Positions 8,589-17,600 of a stretch of DNA of 64,000 nucleotides are shown here, in pieces. Below the pieces are notes generated by a model that was given only the letters and a program-made list of their open reading frames with translations, did not search any database and was not told where the DNA came from. This stretch comes from an uncultured Faecalibacterium sp. (GTDB taxonomy: Bacteria; Bacillota; Clostridia; Oscillospirales; Ruminococcaceae), in the NCBI GenBank assembly GCA_934533135.1, contig CAKTBG010000011.1, forward strand, positions 1-64,000. Reading direction: 5' to 3'. Position 1 is the first letter of the stretch. Each line of letters starts with the position of its first letter. Made by a program: the position numbers and the translations under genes.

Positions 8589-9182
8589 TTACAGGGTCTG
8601 CTTGGCTTCCTGCTTCATCTTGCGGCTGCCCAGATGGACCAGCGGCAGCTTGCCCTCCTTGCAGATGGGGCACTCTTCGGGGGCATAGTTGGGCAGATCC
8701 AGCTTGAGGGCACTGGCCACGATGGGGATGGGAGACGGAGCCTCGGCCTTGGTGCGGTCCACCACGCAGGTGATGCCGACGCAGATGCCGCCGTTCTCCT
8801 CGATGACCCGCTTGGTCTCCAGCGAGGAGATGCCGGTGGTCACAACGTCCTCCGCGATCAGGCACTTCTCGCCCGGATGGATGGCAAACCGCTTCAGGGT
8901 CATCACATTGTCCACCCGCTCGGTGAAGATGGCGCGCTTGCCGGTCTGACGCGCCAGCTCGTAGGCATAGACGATGCCGCCCATGGCCGGTCCGACGATG
9001 ACGTCCACATCCATCTCCTTGATCTTGTCTGCCACCGTCTTCATGACCTCAGCGCAGCGGTCAGGATACTGCTGCAGATAGGCCATCTGGCAGTATGCGC
9101 TGGAATGGCGGCCGGAAGAAAGGAGGAAATGACCCTCCAGAAATGCGTCACAGCTCTTCAGGATCTCAAGTGCTTCACTCAT
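8589..9182 (-). CDS. pyrE: Orotate phosphoribosyltransferase
   Basis: A 197-residue type I phosphoribosyltransferase that couples orotate to PRPP to give OMP. The PRPP-binding loop CLIAEDVVTTGISS is at 107-120 and the flexible loop region (TERVDNVMTLKRFA) precedes it. A C-terminal CPIC pair (C171, C174) is typical of clostridial members. The ATG at 9182 is preceded by GGGAG. Upstream lies its own promoter (9226-9254), so pyrE-carA-carB can be expressed separately from pyrCFKD although the genes are collinear. Confidence 0.95.
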   Translation of the reverse strand: MSEALEILKSCDAFLEGHFLLSSGRHSSAYCQMAYLQQYPDRCAEVMKTVADKIKEMDVDVIVGPAMGGIVYAYELARQTGKRAIFTERVDNVMTLKRFAIHPGEKCLIAEDVVTTGISSLETKRVIEENGGICVGITCVVDRTKAEAPSPIPIVASALKLDLPNYAPEECPICKEGKLPLVHLGSRKMKQEAKQTL

Positions 9183-9225
9183 AGTTTTACTCTCCCTCTC
9201 TGTTGTAAAAAAACGTTCTTGCGGT

Positions 9226-9254
9226 ATTGTACCACGCTTTTGGTTAAAACGCAA
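9226..9254 (-). promoter_or_regulatory. Predicted internal promoter for pyrE-carA-carB
   Basis: Minus-strand -35 TTGCGT (9249-9254), 17-bp spacer, -10 TACAAT (9226-9231), in the 135-bp AT-rich gap between pyrD and pyrE. No attenuator or leader reading frame like the one upstream of pyrC is seen here. Confidence 0.55.
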
Positions 9255-9317
9255 ATTTATTCGTATTTGATTTTGTTTTAACGAATATTTTCACGTTATA
9301 TGCGATTATCAGCAATT

Positions 9318-10244
9318 TTATGCACTTTCCCGTGCGCAGCCGCGGATCTCGTCCAGGGTCTTGACGCCGTGGGCGTCCATCCACTGTGCCATCTCGTCGG
9401 CAATGGTCTCCATGGCACGGGGGTTCGCAAAGTTGGCTGCGCCCACCTGCACAGCGGCCGCGCCTGCCATGATAAATTCCAGCGCGTCGCGGCCGGTGGC
9501 AATGCCGCCCAGACCCACAACCGGGATGTTCACTGCACCGACCGCCTGCCAGACCATCCGCAGCGCGATGGGGCGCACGGCCGGGCCGGACAGACCCGCG
9601 AAGATGTTGTTGAACACCGGGCGGCGTTTCTCGAGGTCAATGGCGCAGGCCTGAAAGGTATTGGTCAGGCTGATGGCGTCCGCACCGGCGGCTTCCACAG
9701 CCTTGCACATGGCGGGGATGTTCTCGGCCTGCGGGCTGAGCTTGACCATCAGGGGCTTCTTGCAGGCCGCACGGACCATCTTGACGACCTCGCCGGCCGC
9801 TTCCGCCTTCACGCCGTAGGCCATGCCGCCCACCTTGACGTTGGGGCAGGAGATGTTCAGCTCCACGATGTCCACCGCGCTCTCGCTGAGCATCGCCGCA
9901 CCTTCCACATATTCCTCTTCGCTGTGGCCGCCAAGGTTGGCGATGACCACCGTGCCGTACTTCTGCTTGAGCTCCAGCATCTCGTTCAGCTCCACGTCGA
10001 TGAAGTGCTGCACGCCCGGATTCTGCAGGCCGATGCTGTTGATGAGGCCGGAGGGCGTCTCCCAGAGGCGTTCGCCCTGATTGCCGTACTGTCCGTGCAG
10101 GGTCAGCCCTTTGCCCGAGATGCCGCCGATCTTTGCAAAATCGGCCAGTGCCTCATACTCCACCCCGTAGCCCACGGTGCCGGATGCACCGATGATGGGG
10201 CTGTTCATCGTGAACCCCAGCAGGTTCGTTCTCAGATCTGCCAT
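9318..10244 (-). CDS. pyrD: Dihydroorotate dehydrogenase B, catalytic subunit
   Basis: A 308-residue FMN-containing class 1B dihydroorotate dehydrogenase, oxidising dihydroorotate to orotate. The catalytic base is cysteine (C133 in ELNISCPN), which distinguishes class 1 from the serine of membrane-bound class 2. The FMN-binding IPVVGLGGIATGRDALE segment is present near the C-terminus. It overlaps the pyrK stop by one base (TGATG), matching the PyrD-PyrK heterotetramer that passes electrons to NAD. Start ATG at 10244. Confidence 0.96.
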   Translation of the reverse strand: MADLRTNLLGFTMNSPIIGASGTVGYGVEYEALADFAKIGGISGKGLTLHGQYGNQGERLWETPSGLINSIGLQNPGVQHFIDVELNEMLELKQKYGTVVIANLGGHSEEEYVEGAAMLSESAVDIVELNISCPNVKVGGMAYGVKAEAAGEVVKMVRAACKKPLMVKLSPQAENIPAMCKAVEAAGADAISLTNTFQACAIDLEKRRPVFNNIFAGLSGPAVRPIALRMVWQAVGAVNIPVVGLGGIATGRDALEFIMAGAAAVQVGAANFANPRAMETIADEMAQWMDAHGVKTLDEIRGCARESA

Positions 10245-11014
10245 CAGAACACCTCCGTTGCATCAAAGACCGGGCCGTTTTTGCAGACGCTCTTGCCCTC
10301 GCCGCTCTTGGTCTCGCAGGTGCAGCCGAGGCAGGCACCGATGCCGCAGGCCATCTTCTTTTCGAGGCTGACGAAGCAGGGCGTTCCCTTTTCGGCACAG
10401 AGCCGCGCCGCGTTCTTCATCATGACCGTCGGGCCGCAGACCAGCACCACGTCGTAATCCGCCGGGTCGTACAGCTGGGTCACAAAGCCGTGGAAACCCA
10501 CCGCGCCGGTGTCGGTGGAGACTTTCACGAGGTTTGCGATGGGGCGGTACGCTTCCATGCAGTAGGGCTGGTCCCGGAAGCCGAAGAACACATCGGGCTT
10601 GACGCCCGCCGCCGCCAGTTCCCGGGTCAGCTGGTACATAGGGGCCGTGCCGATGCCGCCGCCCACGACGGCGATCTTCTGGTAGTGTTTCACGATCTTC
10701 GGCACATCGAACCCGTTCCCCATGGGGCCGGTCAGCTGGAATTTGTCCTTCATTTTGAGCTGTGCCAGCTTCTTGGTGCCCTCGCCGATGACCTGATACA
10801 GAAACTCGACGGTATTGCTTTCGGCGTTGTAGCAATGGACGCTGATGGGCCGGGAGAGGAAGGGTTCCTCGCTGGCCGGCCAGCTGCGCAGGGTAAAGAA
10901 CTGCCCCGCATGGGGGATGTGCTCGCCGTCCGGCCAAACGACGGTCAGCAGGCGGATGTCGTCCGCAATGACCTCATTGCGCAGGACGGTCGCCTCACAG
11001 CAGGCTGCACGCAT
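10244..11014 (-). CDS. pyrK: Dihydroorotate dehydrogenase electron transfer subunit
   Basis: A 256-residue ferredoxin-reductase-like flavoprotein carrying FAD and a [2Fe-2S] cluster, which links PyrD to NAD. The RPIS flavin motif, the nucleotide motif VVGGGIGTAP and four cluster cysteines in CGIGACLGCTC followed by VCKNGPVF are all present. An in-frame TTG lies two codons upstream, but the ATG at 11014 has ideal spacing (nine bases) from AAGGAGG. It overlaps pyrF by 20 bases and pyrD by one. Confidence 0.95.
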   Translation of the reverse strand: MRAACCEATVLRNEVIADDIRLLTVVWPDGEHIPHAGQFFTLRSWPASEEPFLSRPISVHCYNAESNTVEFLYQVIGEGTKKLAQLKMKDKFQLTGPMGNGFDVPKIVKHYQKIAVVGGGIGTAPMYQLTRELAAAGVKPDVFFGFRDQPYCMEAYRPIANLVKVSTDTGAVGFHGFVTQLYDPADYDVVLVCGPTVMMKNAARLCAEKGTPCFVSLEKKMACGIGACLGCTCETKSGEGKSVCKNGPVFDATEVF

Positions 11015-11861
11015 GAGCAATTGCCTCCTTCATGTTCACACACTCGTTGTAAGCGGCCTCGTCAAAGGTCGTGCCCGGCTGCTTCTTGTAGGCCAGCAGG
11101 ATGCCGCGGCTGGAGTTGACCACGCCGCCGTTGCCCTTGGTCAGATACTGGGCGATGTCCTCGGCCTTGCCGCCCTGTGCGCCGTAGCCCGGGATCAGGA
11201 AGAAGGAATCCTGATACTTGGCACGGATCTCGGTGGCCTCCTCAATGTGGGTGCCGCCGATGACCAGACCCAGAGAAGAGTAGCCGTGCTCGCCCATGTA
11301 GTCCTTGCCCATGGCGTTCAGCTTGTCGCCCACCAGATCGTAAACGTGGCGGCCGTCGGCCAGCTTCTCATACTCAAAGTCCTTGGCACCGCCGTTGGAG
11401 GTGCGGCAGAGGACGAACATTCCCTTGCCCTGCTTCTCCGCGTAAGGCAGATAGGGGCTGATGGAGTCCAGACCCATGTAGGGTGCCAGCGTCACAAAGT
11501 CTGCCTCAAAATCTCCGGTGAAGTGACCCATGGCGTACATCTCAGCGGTCTTGGCAATGTCGCCGCGCTTGATGTCGGCGATGACCGGGATTCCCGCCTC
11601 GCGGACGGCCTTCAGGGTCTCGGCATACGCACGCATCCCGTCCAGACCCAGCGACTCATAGTACGCGATCTGCACCTTGTAGCAGCCCGCGACGGCCTTG
11701 GTCGCCTCGATCATCTTCTTGTTGAAGCGGACGATGTTTTCGCCCTTGGACAGGGTGCTGTCCACAAAATCGGCGGGCAGGTAGCTGAAATCGGTATCCA
11801 GACCCACGCAGACCGGGCCGCGTGCCTCGACCGCCTCGTACAGTTTGTCCATGTTCGTCAT
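10995..11861 (-). CDS. pyrF: Orotidine-5'-phosphate decarboxylase
   Basis: A 288-residue OMP decarboxylase of the longer subfamily 2, giving UMP. The catalytic Asp-Lys tetrad region is ADIKRGDI near residue 92, and the phosphate-binding end GYGAQGG is visible. Of two nearby methionines I chose the ATG at 11861 because AGGAGG ends nine bases upstream. The 178-base gap to pyrC holds two hairpin repeat units, unusual inside an otherwise tightly packed operon; a TATAAT at 11892-11897 lies in that gap but has no matching -35. Confidence 0.95.
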   Translation of the reverse strand: MTNMDKLYEAVEARGPVCVGLDTDFSYLPADFVDSTLSKGENIVRFNKKMIEATKAVAGCYKVQIAYYESLGLDGMRAYAETLKAVREAGIPVIADIKRGDIAKTAEMYAMGHFTGDFEADFVTLAPYMGLDSISPYLPYAEKQGKGMFVLCRTSNGGAKDFEYEKLADGRHVYDLVGDKLNAMGKDYMGEHGYSSLGLVIGGTHIEEATEIRAKYQDSFFLIPGYGAQGGKAEDIAQYLTKGNGGVVNSSRGILLAYKKQPGTTFDEAAYNECVNMKEAIAHACSLL

Positions 11862-11917
11862 TGTTGTTTTCCTCCTGATCATTTTCTTTCTATTATAATG
11901 TATTGTCAGCGTCCTTG

Positions 11918-12018
11918 CCCTCTCAGTCTGCTTCGCAGACAGCTCTCCCAAAGGGAGAGCCAAGACTTGCCTCTCCCTCCGGGAGAGGTGGCATCGCGCA
12001 GCGATGACGGAGAGGGCT
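11918..12018 (-). repeat. Dispersed hairpin repeat, two units, between pyrC and pyrF
   Basis: Read on the minus strand the proximal unit is a CTCTCCC/GGGAGAG hairpin followed by a variable GTCTGC/GCAGAC hairpin and TGAGAGGG. A second, diverged unit with arms CTCTCC/GGAGAG follows. Same family as the copies near 14.5, 19.2, 26.6, 28.6, 39.5, 50.6 and 54.7 kb. Confidence 0.85.
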
Positions 12019-12039
12019 TTACTCCAATCTGAGAGGGCT

Positions 12040-13227
12040 TCACTCCGCCTGATAGGTCAGCGCACCGCCCTTGACGGTGGCGCACACCTTGCCGTACAGC
12101 TGCACCCCATCGTAGGGGCAGTTGTGGGATTTGGAATGGAGCTTGTCCTTGTCCACCACATAGGGGGTATCCAGATCCACCAGCACAAAGTCGGCGTCGT
12201 AGCCCGGCTCCAGCTGCCCCTTTGCCAGACCAAGGATCTGCGCCGGGCTGGTGCTCATCAGGTGGACCAGCAGCTCCAGCGGCAGATTCTCTTCCTTGCA
12301 GAGCTTGGTATAGCAGACACCGAAGGCCGTCTCGCTGCCCACCATGCCGGCCATTCCCTTGAGTTTGTCCTCTTCGGAGTGGGGCGCGTGGTCGGTGGCA
12401 ATGGCATCCACCACGCCGGAGCGGATGGCGTCCAGCAGAGCCTGCACATCGTCCGCCGTCCGGATGGGCGGGTTGACGCGGTAATCGCAGGTGTCGTTGG
12501 TGAACCACAGATGGTGGGGCGTGACCTCACAGGTCACCGGTGCGCCCCGCAGCTTGGCCATCTGGATCGCGTCGATGGCTCCCCGGGTGGAGACATGGCA
12601 CAGATGCAGCCGGGTCTGGTAATACTCGCTCAGCCAGCAGTTCCGCACCGTTTCCAGATCCTCCGCCAGCCGGTAATCCCACGGGCTGATCTCCATATCC
12701 TCTGCATGGCTCATCACGGTGATATCCCGCTGGGTGCAGATGGCAAAGGCCTTTGCCATGGTCGCGTTGTCCTGCACACCGTGGCCGTCTTCGGTGATGA
12801 ACTTCACCGTCGCGGGCAGGGTCTTGAGGTGATCCAGCGTTTTGCCGTCAAAATTCTCCGTGATGGAGACGGTCTGGTTCACGTCGCACAGACCCACCTC
12901 CGCCGCTTTCCGCTCGATCTGCTCCGCCTGCGCCGCCGAGGAGCAGACGGGTTTCGTGTTGGGCATCAGGTTGACGAAGGTGTATCCACCGGCCGCCGCT
13001 GCCCGGCTGCCCGTCTCGATGTCCTCCTTGTACTCAAAGCCCGGCGTCCGCCAATGGCAGTGGAGATCGACAAAGGCCGGCAGAACCGTCAGCCCGCCCG
13101 CATCGAGGACGGTTTCGTTTTCTCCGGCGAGTGCGGCCAGATCCTGACCCACGGCCGCGATCTTCCCGTCCTTGACGTAAAGCTCGACCGGCCGACCCTC
13201 GGCGTTGACAGCGTTTACAAGCAGCAT
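12040..13227 (-). CDS. pyrC: Dihydroorotase
   Basis: A 395-residue amidohydrolase of the class I (type II zinc) dihydroorotase group, closing carbamoyl aspartate to dihydroorotate. The metal-binding HxH is at H56/H58 (DLHCHWRTPG, where most relatives have HLREPG), further ligands occur in LCHVSTRG and ATDHAPHS. The first gene of the pyr transcript; ATG at 13227 with GGGAGGT upstream. No promoter is seen between it and the leader terminator at 13292-13323, so expression should depend on readthrough of that terminator. Confidence 0.95.
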   Translation of the reverse strand: MLLVNAVNAEGRPVELYVKDGKIAAVGQDLAALAGENETVLDAGGLTVLPAFVDLHCHWRTPGFEYKEDIETGSRAAAAGGYTFVNLMPNTKPVCSSAAQAEQIERKAAEVGLCDVNQTVSITENFDGKTLDHLKTLPATVKFITEDGHGVQDNATMAKAFAICTQRDITVMSHAEDMEISPWDYRLAEDLETVRNCWLSEYYQTRLHLCHVSTRGAIDAIQMAKLRGAPVTCEVTPHHLWFTNDTCDYRVNPPIRTADDVQALLDAIRSGVVDAIATDHAPHSEEDKLKGMAGMVGSETAFGVCYTKLCKEENLPLELLVHLMSTSPAQILGLAKGQLEPGYDADFVLVDLDTPYVVDKDKLHSKSHNCPYDGVQLYGKVCATVKGGALTYQAE

Positions 13228-13291
13228 AATGTACCTCCCTGATCCGTTTTTGATGATATGGATTTGTTCGCGTACCCGTCCGTTTCTGGAC

Positions 13292-13323
13292 AAAAAAAAA
13301 CTTTTCCCGAAAAAGGGAAAAGT
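13292..13323 (-). terminator. Attenuator terminator in the pyrC leader
   Basis: Perfect 9-bp stem (13315-13323 with 13300-13308, 6-base loop) followed on the minus strand by an unbroken run of T residues (13292-13299, plus the last stem T). It lies 65 bases upstream of pyrC and directly behind the leader reading frame: the last base of the leader stop codon is the first base of the stem. A ribosome on the stop codon would cover the 5' arm. Confidence 0.8.
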
Positions 13324-13412
13324 CAATTCAGTAAAAAAGGAAACAACGACTCCACAACAAAACCGGCAGCAAACTGGTTGTTCCGTTTTGCGCGCATCGA
13401 CTTTGCCTGCAT
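13323..13412 (-). CDS. Putative pyr operon leader peptide (29 residues)
   Basis: A short frame beginning at ATG 13412 with AAAGGAGA nine bases upstream, encoding MQAKSMRAKRNNQF and ending ESLFPFLLN. The second half of the message is strongly U-rich; in the 24 bases before the terminator 14 are U. The stop codon touches the terminator stem. This is the layout of a translation-coupled attenuator: if polymerase pauses in the U-rich stretch when UTP is scarce, a following ribosome reaches the stop and blocks the hairpin. The E. coli pyrBI leader works in this manner; its use here is inferred. The peptide itself has no recognised family. Confidence 0.6.
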   Translation of the reverse strand: MQAKSMRAKRNNQFAAGFVVESLFPFLLN

Positions 13413-13453
13413 CGTGTTGTCTCCTTTTTTTGAGCTGTGATTTATTTCGATAT

Positions 13454-13483
13454 ATTTTATCATAGAAACGCAAAATGTGTCAA
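13454..13483 (-). promoter_or_regulatory. Promoter of the pyrC-pyrF-pyrK-pyrD operon
   Basis: Minus-strand consensus -35 TTGACA (13478-13483), 18-bp spacer and -10 TAAAAT (13454-13459) with an extended TG. Start would be near 13447, giving a leader of about 220 bases that contains the leader peptide and attenuator. No PyrR-type binding loop was recognised. Confidence 0.75.
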
Positions 13484-13717
13484 TGCTTCCGGCAATTTTT
13501 GTTTGTAAAAAGGTTTCTCTGCCGAAGCCCGGATTTTTGGCTACTCTACCGAAAAGTCTGCTCTCGACCGCGCAAAGGCATCTTTTTCGCAAAAAATCCA
13601 CCCAATTCCTAGCGATCCGCTGTACATTAAAGTTCACCTGTGTTATTATAATAGGACACAACGGATTCTGCCGCCGGGTCGTGGGCGGCAGCAACAGGGA
13701 AAAGGGAGGGAACCCTC
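13484..13717. other. Intergenic region between the divergent pyr operon and cysE
   Basis: AT-richer spacer with no credible gene. It holds a TATAAT -10 at 13647-13652 on the plus strand, about 65 bases ahead of cysE, without a convincing -35, and the AAGGGAGGG ribosome site of cysE. No T-box or riboswitch fold was recognised. Confidence 0.5.
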
Positions 13718-14386
13718 ATGGGTTTGTTGGAGGACGCACGGAACATTCAGCGCAAGGATCCTGCTGCCCGCAGTGTGCTGGAAGTCATTCTGCTGTACCC
13801 CGGTTTTCACATTCTGGTCTATCACCGCATCGCCCATTGGCTGTATGAGCACAAGCATTTCTTCCTTGCGCGGTGGGTCAGCCAGCACGGACGCCACCGC
13901 ACCGGCATCGAGATCCACCCCGGTGCCACCATCGGCAAGTGTCTGTTCATCGACCACGGCATGGGCATCGTGTTCGGCGAGACCACCGAGATCGGCGACA
14001 ACTGCACCATCTACCACGGTGTGACCCTCGGCGGCACCGGCAAGGATACCGGCAAGCGGCACCCCACCCTTGGCAACAACGTCCTGATCGGTGCGGGCAC
14101 CAAAGTCCTCGGCCCGGTCTACATCGGCGACAATGCCCGCATCGGTGCGGGCAGCGTCGTGCTCCGCAACCTGCCCGCCAACTGCACTGCCGTCGGCGTT
14201 CCTGCCGAAGTGGTGCGGATCAACAACAAGGCCGTCAACCCCGCCGACGACCTCGACCAGCAGGATCTACCGGACGTCATCTCCCAGCGCATCACCGAGC
14301 TGGATCGCCGGATCAGTGCGCTGGAAAATCACAAACAGGGCGATATCCCGCCCACCGCGGATCAGATCGCCAAACGCCAGAAATAA
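13718..14386 (+). CDS. cysE: Serine O-acetyltransferase
   Basis: A 222-residue hexapeptide-repeat acyltransferase that makes O-acetylserine from serine and acetyl-CoA, the first step of cysteine synthesis. It is the short EpsC-type: a helical N-terminus (to about 60), then the left-handed beta helix with [24 protein letters not shown] (catalytic His/Asp region) and [28 protein letters not shown]. The extra N-terminal region of E. coli CysE is missing, as usual in Firmicutes. ATG at 13718 with AGGGAGGG upstream. It is a single gene with its own terminator; cysK is not in the window. Confidence 0.94.
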   Translation: MGLLEDARNIQRKDPAARSVLEVILLYPGFHILVYHRIAHWLYEHKHFFLARWVSQHGRHRTGIEIHPGATIGKCLFIDHGMGIVFGETTEIGDNCTIYHGVTLGGTGKDTGKRHPTLGNNVLIGAGTKVLGPVYIGDNARIGAGSVVLRNLPANCTAVGVPAEVVRINNKAVNPADDLDQQDLPDVISQRITELDRRISALENHKQGDIPPTADQIAKRQK

Positions 14387-14393
14387 ACCAGCA

Positions 14394-14444
14394 AAAAGCA
14401 GGTGTACCCCCGAAGCTCACGCTTCACCGGGCACACCTGCTTTT
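14394..14444 (+). terminator. Terminator of cysE
   Basis: Inverted repeat AAAGCAGGTGT ... ACACCTGCTTT with an inner GAAGC/GCTTC helix, followed by TTTTC. It begins seven bases after the cysE stop. Confidence 0.75.
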
Positions 14445-14457
14445 CTTATGCGCTTTG

Positions 14458-14618
14458 CCCCCCTCCAAGGAGCTGTCACCAAAGGTGACGGAGAGGGTTC
14501 TGTCTTGGCTCCCCTCTGGGGGAGCTGGCAAAGCCGTCAGGCTTTGACTGAGAGGCTTCTTCTTGGCTCTCCCTCTGGGAGAGCTGTCACCGAAGGTGAC
14601 TGAGAGGGCTGAGAGGGC
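14458..14618. repeat. Three tandem hairpin repeat units between cysE and the surface protein gene
   Basis: Three successive copies of the dispersed repeat. Their second hairpins differ but each pairs with itself: GTCACC/GGTGAC, CAAAGCC/GGCTTTG, GTCACC/GGTGAC. The array fills the space between the 3' ends of two convergent genes. Confidence 0.85.
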
Positions 14619-17600
14619 TTAGAACGTAAACGTTCCGTTCTTCGCCGGAGCCTTCACGCTTGCCGTCCGCACGGTCTGTTCGCCCGTCTCGGGATTGACC
14701 GTGGTGACGTTCATCTGGTACTCGCCGCGCTTGACTTCCAGCGCAAAATGACCGCTTTCGTCTGTTGTTGTCTGGGCGACCTGCTGGCCGTCCTTCATCA
14801 ACTGAACATTTGCGTTTGCCAAAACATTGCCGTCGCCCAGCTGCGCCACGCCGCTGACTTCCACCGGCATCATCAGGATGACGCCCGCCGTCACCGCCGC
14901 AGCCGCGCCGCCGATCAGAACGACCGCCACGATCGCGCCGCCGCCACCGCCGGAGGTCGAAGGCTGCTCCGGCGTGCTCGGCTTGGTCGTGTCTCCGCCG
15001 GGTTTGCTGGTGCTGCCGGAATCATCCTTGCCGGTGTTTCCGCCGGGATTCGTCGAACCACCCTTCCGGCAGGCCACCACATACGCCGCACCGCTTTCGC
15101 TCGAGATGAACGGCACATCCAGCACGCCGTTTGCGCCAGCGGTCTTCTGGTTGATGTAGATCAGATTTGCCGCGTCCAGCGGGTTTTCTGCCGACTTGCT
15201 GACGATAACAGCATAGTCTTCACCAGCCGTCAGCCCGTTGAACACCGCGTGGAGCGTGGCGTTGTCTGTGGTCGTTTTGCCGGTGGTGATGGAGTTTTCG
15301 GCTGTCGGTACAATGTCGCCGTCGGTGCAGTGGATGGTGGCACTCTTCAGTGCATCGTTTGCGTTCCCACACGTAATTGCATTCCACTGCTCTTGCGTTC
15401 CCGCAAAATAAACTTCATTCAGGTTTTCGCATCCATAGAATGTATAGTGCCCGATGCTCGTCACACTTTGTGGAATTGTAACACTTTTCAAATTCACGCA
15501 ATCGCTAAACATACCTCTCGATATTTCTGCGATTTTTTTCGGCAGTGTAATACTCTCCAGACTCTTGCAATTATAAAATGCGTCCTGACCAATGGATGTC
15601 ACACTCTCCGGAAGTGTGATTTTTGTCATGCTTTCACAGCCAGAGAATGCACTATCCTTGATGGTCGTTAAACCATTCTGGAAGTCAAGTTCTTTCAGGC
15701 TGCTGCAATTCAAAAAGGCATTCTTTCTAACTTCCTGAATATCGGATGGAATCACTACATTTTTCAAGCTGGTGCAGCCGGAGAACACATTGCTTTCAAT
15801 CACTTGAATGCCGGTCGGAATCGTGACACTCTCCAAAGAAGTGCATCCCGAAAATGCTCCCTGTGCGATATATCCACTTGACATCACAGCCGGAAGTACA
15901 ACTGTTTTCAGGCTTGTGCAATTATTGAATGCACCAGACTCGATCCAAGTCACATCATCCGGAATCACAATCGTTTCCAGACTGCTGCACCCATCCAACA
16001 TATGGTATGCGATCCTCACCCGATTGGGAATATTGATGCTGGTCAATTTGTCGCACCCTGCAAAAGCATAGTCTCCAATCGAGTCAATACTGCCCGTGCC
16101 TCCTTCCGCTTTCAGGATGACCCGCTTTACCTTATCCCCATACCACGGACTGGTGCCCCACTGATAGTTCGTCATCCTGCCATAGCCGGTAATCGTCAGA
16201 ACTCCCTGATAGTTCAGCGTCCATTTCAGGTTATCACCGCAGGTTCCGGACTTCATCTCTGCCTCCGACGGAGTAATATTTCCGTCGCGGCACTGGATGA
16301 TTGCGGTATACAACGGCTCGTTCTTTTCACCGATCACGACGCTGTTCCAGCTTTCTTGTGTTCCGCCATAATCCACAAGTTCCAGATCCTGACAGCCCTC
16401 AAACGCCGCTGCTGCGATTTCCGTCAAAGTACCTTCAAAAATCACATTCGTAACATTCGCACACTCTGCAAACGCATACGGACTGATTTTCTGCACACCG
16501 GACTTCACCACGATCTGCCGGATGCTGTCACGGAACTCATACCACGGTGTTTCTTCCGCCGAGGTATAATCCATCATGATCTTCTCACTGTTGATGGTCA
16601 GGACTCCATTTTCCAGTACATAGTCCGGTTCGCTCTCACCCGGAGTATCGGGATCGGGGTTATCCGGATCCGGCTTGTCTGGGTCGGGTGTTTCCGGCTG
16701 ATCCGGATCAGGATCGGGTTCCGGAACATAGTCTCTCGACAGTTTAACCGTCAAATCCGATTCCCGGATCGTAAATATACTGCTGCGGTAAATTACATCA
16801 TCCACTGTAGCTGTCATCTGGTATTTTCCCGGATCAAGATACAGTTTCAAATAACCGCTGTCATCAATCGCTCCCATTGGCTGTGCAGTACCGCCGTCTT
16901 TGCTCACATATACTTCAGCCCCCGTCGGATCATCGCAGCCAATCAGCATAATAATCATTCGATACTTGGTATGCGGGCAGTCACCCCATCCCAGATCATC
17001 ATACTCCGGTGCCCAATATACTTTTCCAAGAGAAATCGACGCATCTACAAAGTCAAACGTCAAAGTAAATTTTTTCAAATTCAAGAAAGAAAGTTTTGCG
17101 CTTACTTTCAAATTTGCATCCAAAGCCACTGTATAGCAAGTGTTACAGCCGTGTTTGGAGGCCGCATTCATTTCGATTTCCGTCGATTTCAATCGAATTG
17201 AAATCGTTGCTTTTCCTCCAACTTCAGCCGTCAATTCCACCTTTGCAACCGCTCCCAAGACTTTAATATTGGGGCACAGATCAATTCCAACGTAGATCAT
17301 TCCTTCTACGCTCGTTTTGATGGAGGTGTGCGGCGTTTTAGACAAGTTCTTCGCCACAGAATCTATGCTGTCATAGGAAAATCCAATCTGAGTACTTGTC
17401 TTTGCGCTAACGGTTAATTTCACTTCTGCTTTTGCTACAAAAGCCGGGTCAAATCCAATATAGAGTCCGGGAATTGGTGCAACACCAAATGAACCGAGCC
17501 GAATTCTCGTCTCGATTTTTCCTGATATCACCACATTTGCAGCCATTGCTGCGTCTGCAACAAACGAAAAACATTGCTTATCCGGCGTAACATAATATTT

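Noticed and set aside
7447-8865. Longer N-terminus for carA (104 extra residues)
   Set aside because: The extension overlaps pyrE, is Gly/Arg-rich and unlike any carA; family start and ribosome site fit 8553.
14458-14618. CRISPR array (regularly repeated palindromic units)
   Set aside because: The units differ in length, are not separated by unique spacers of constant size, and no cas genes are near.
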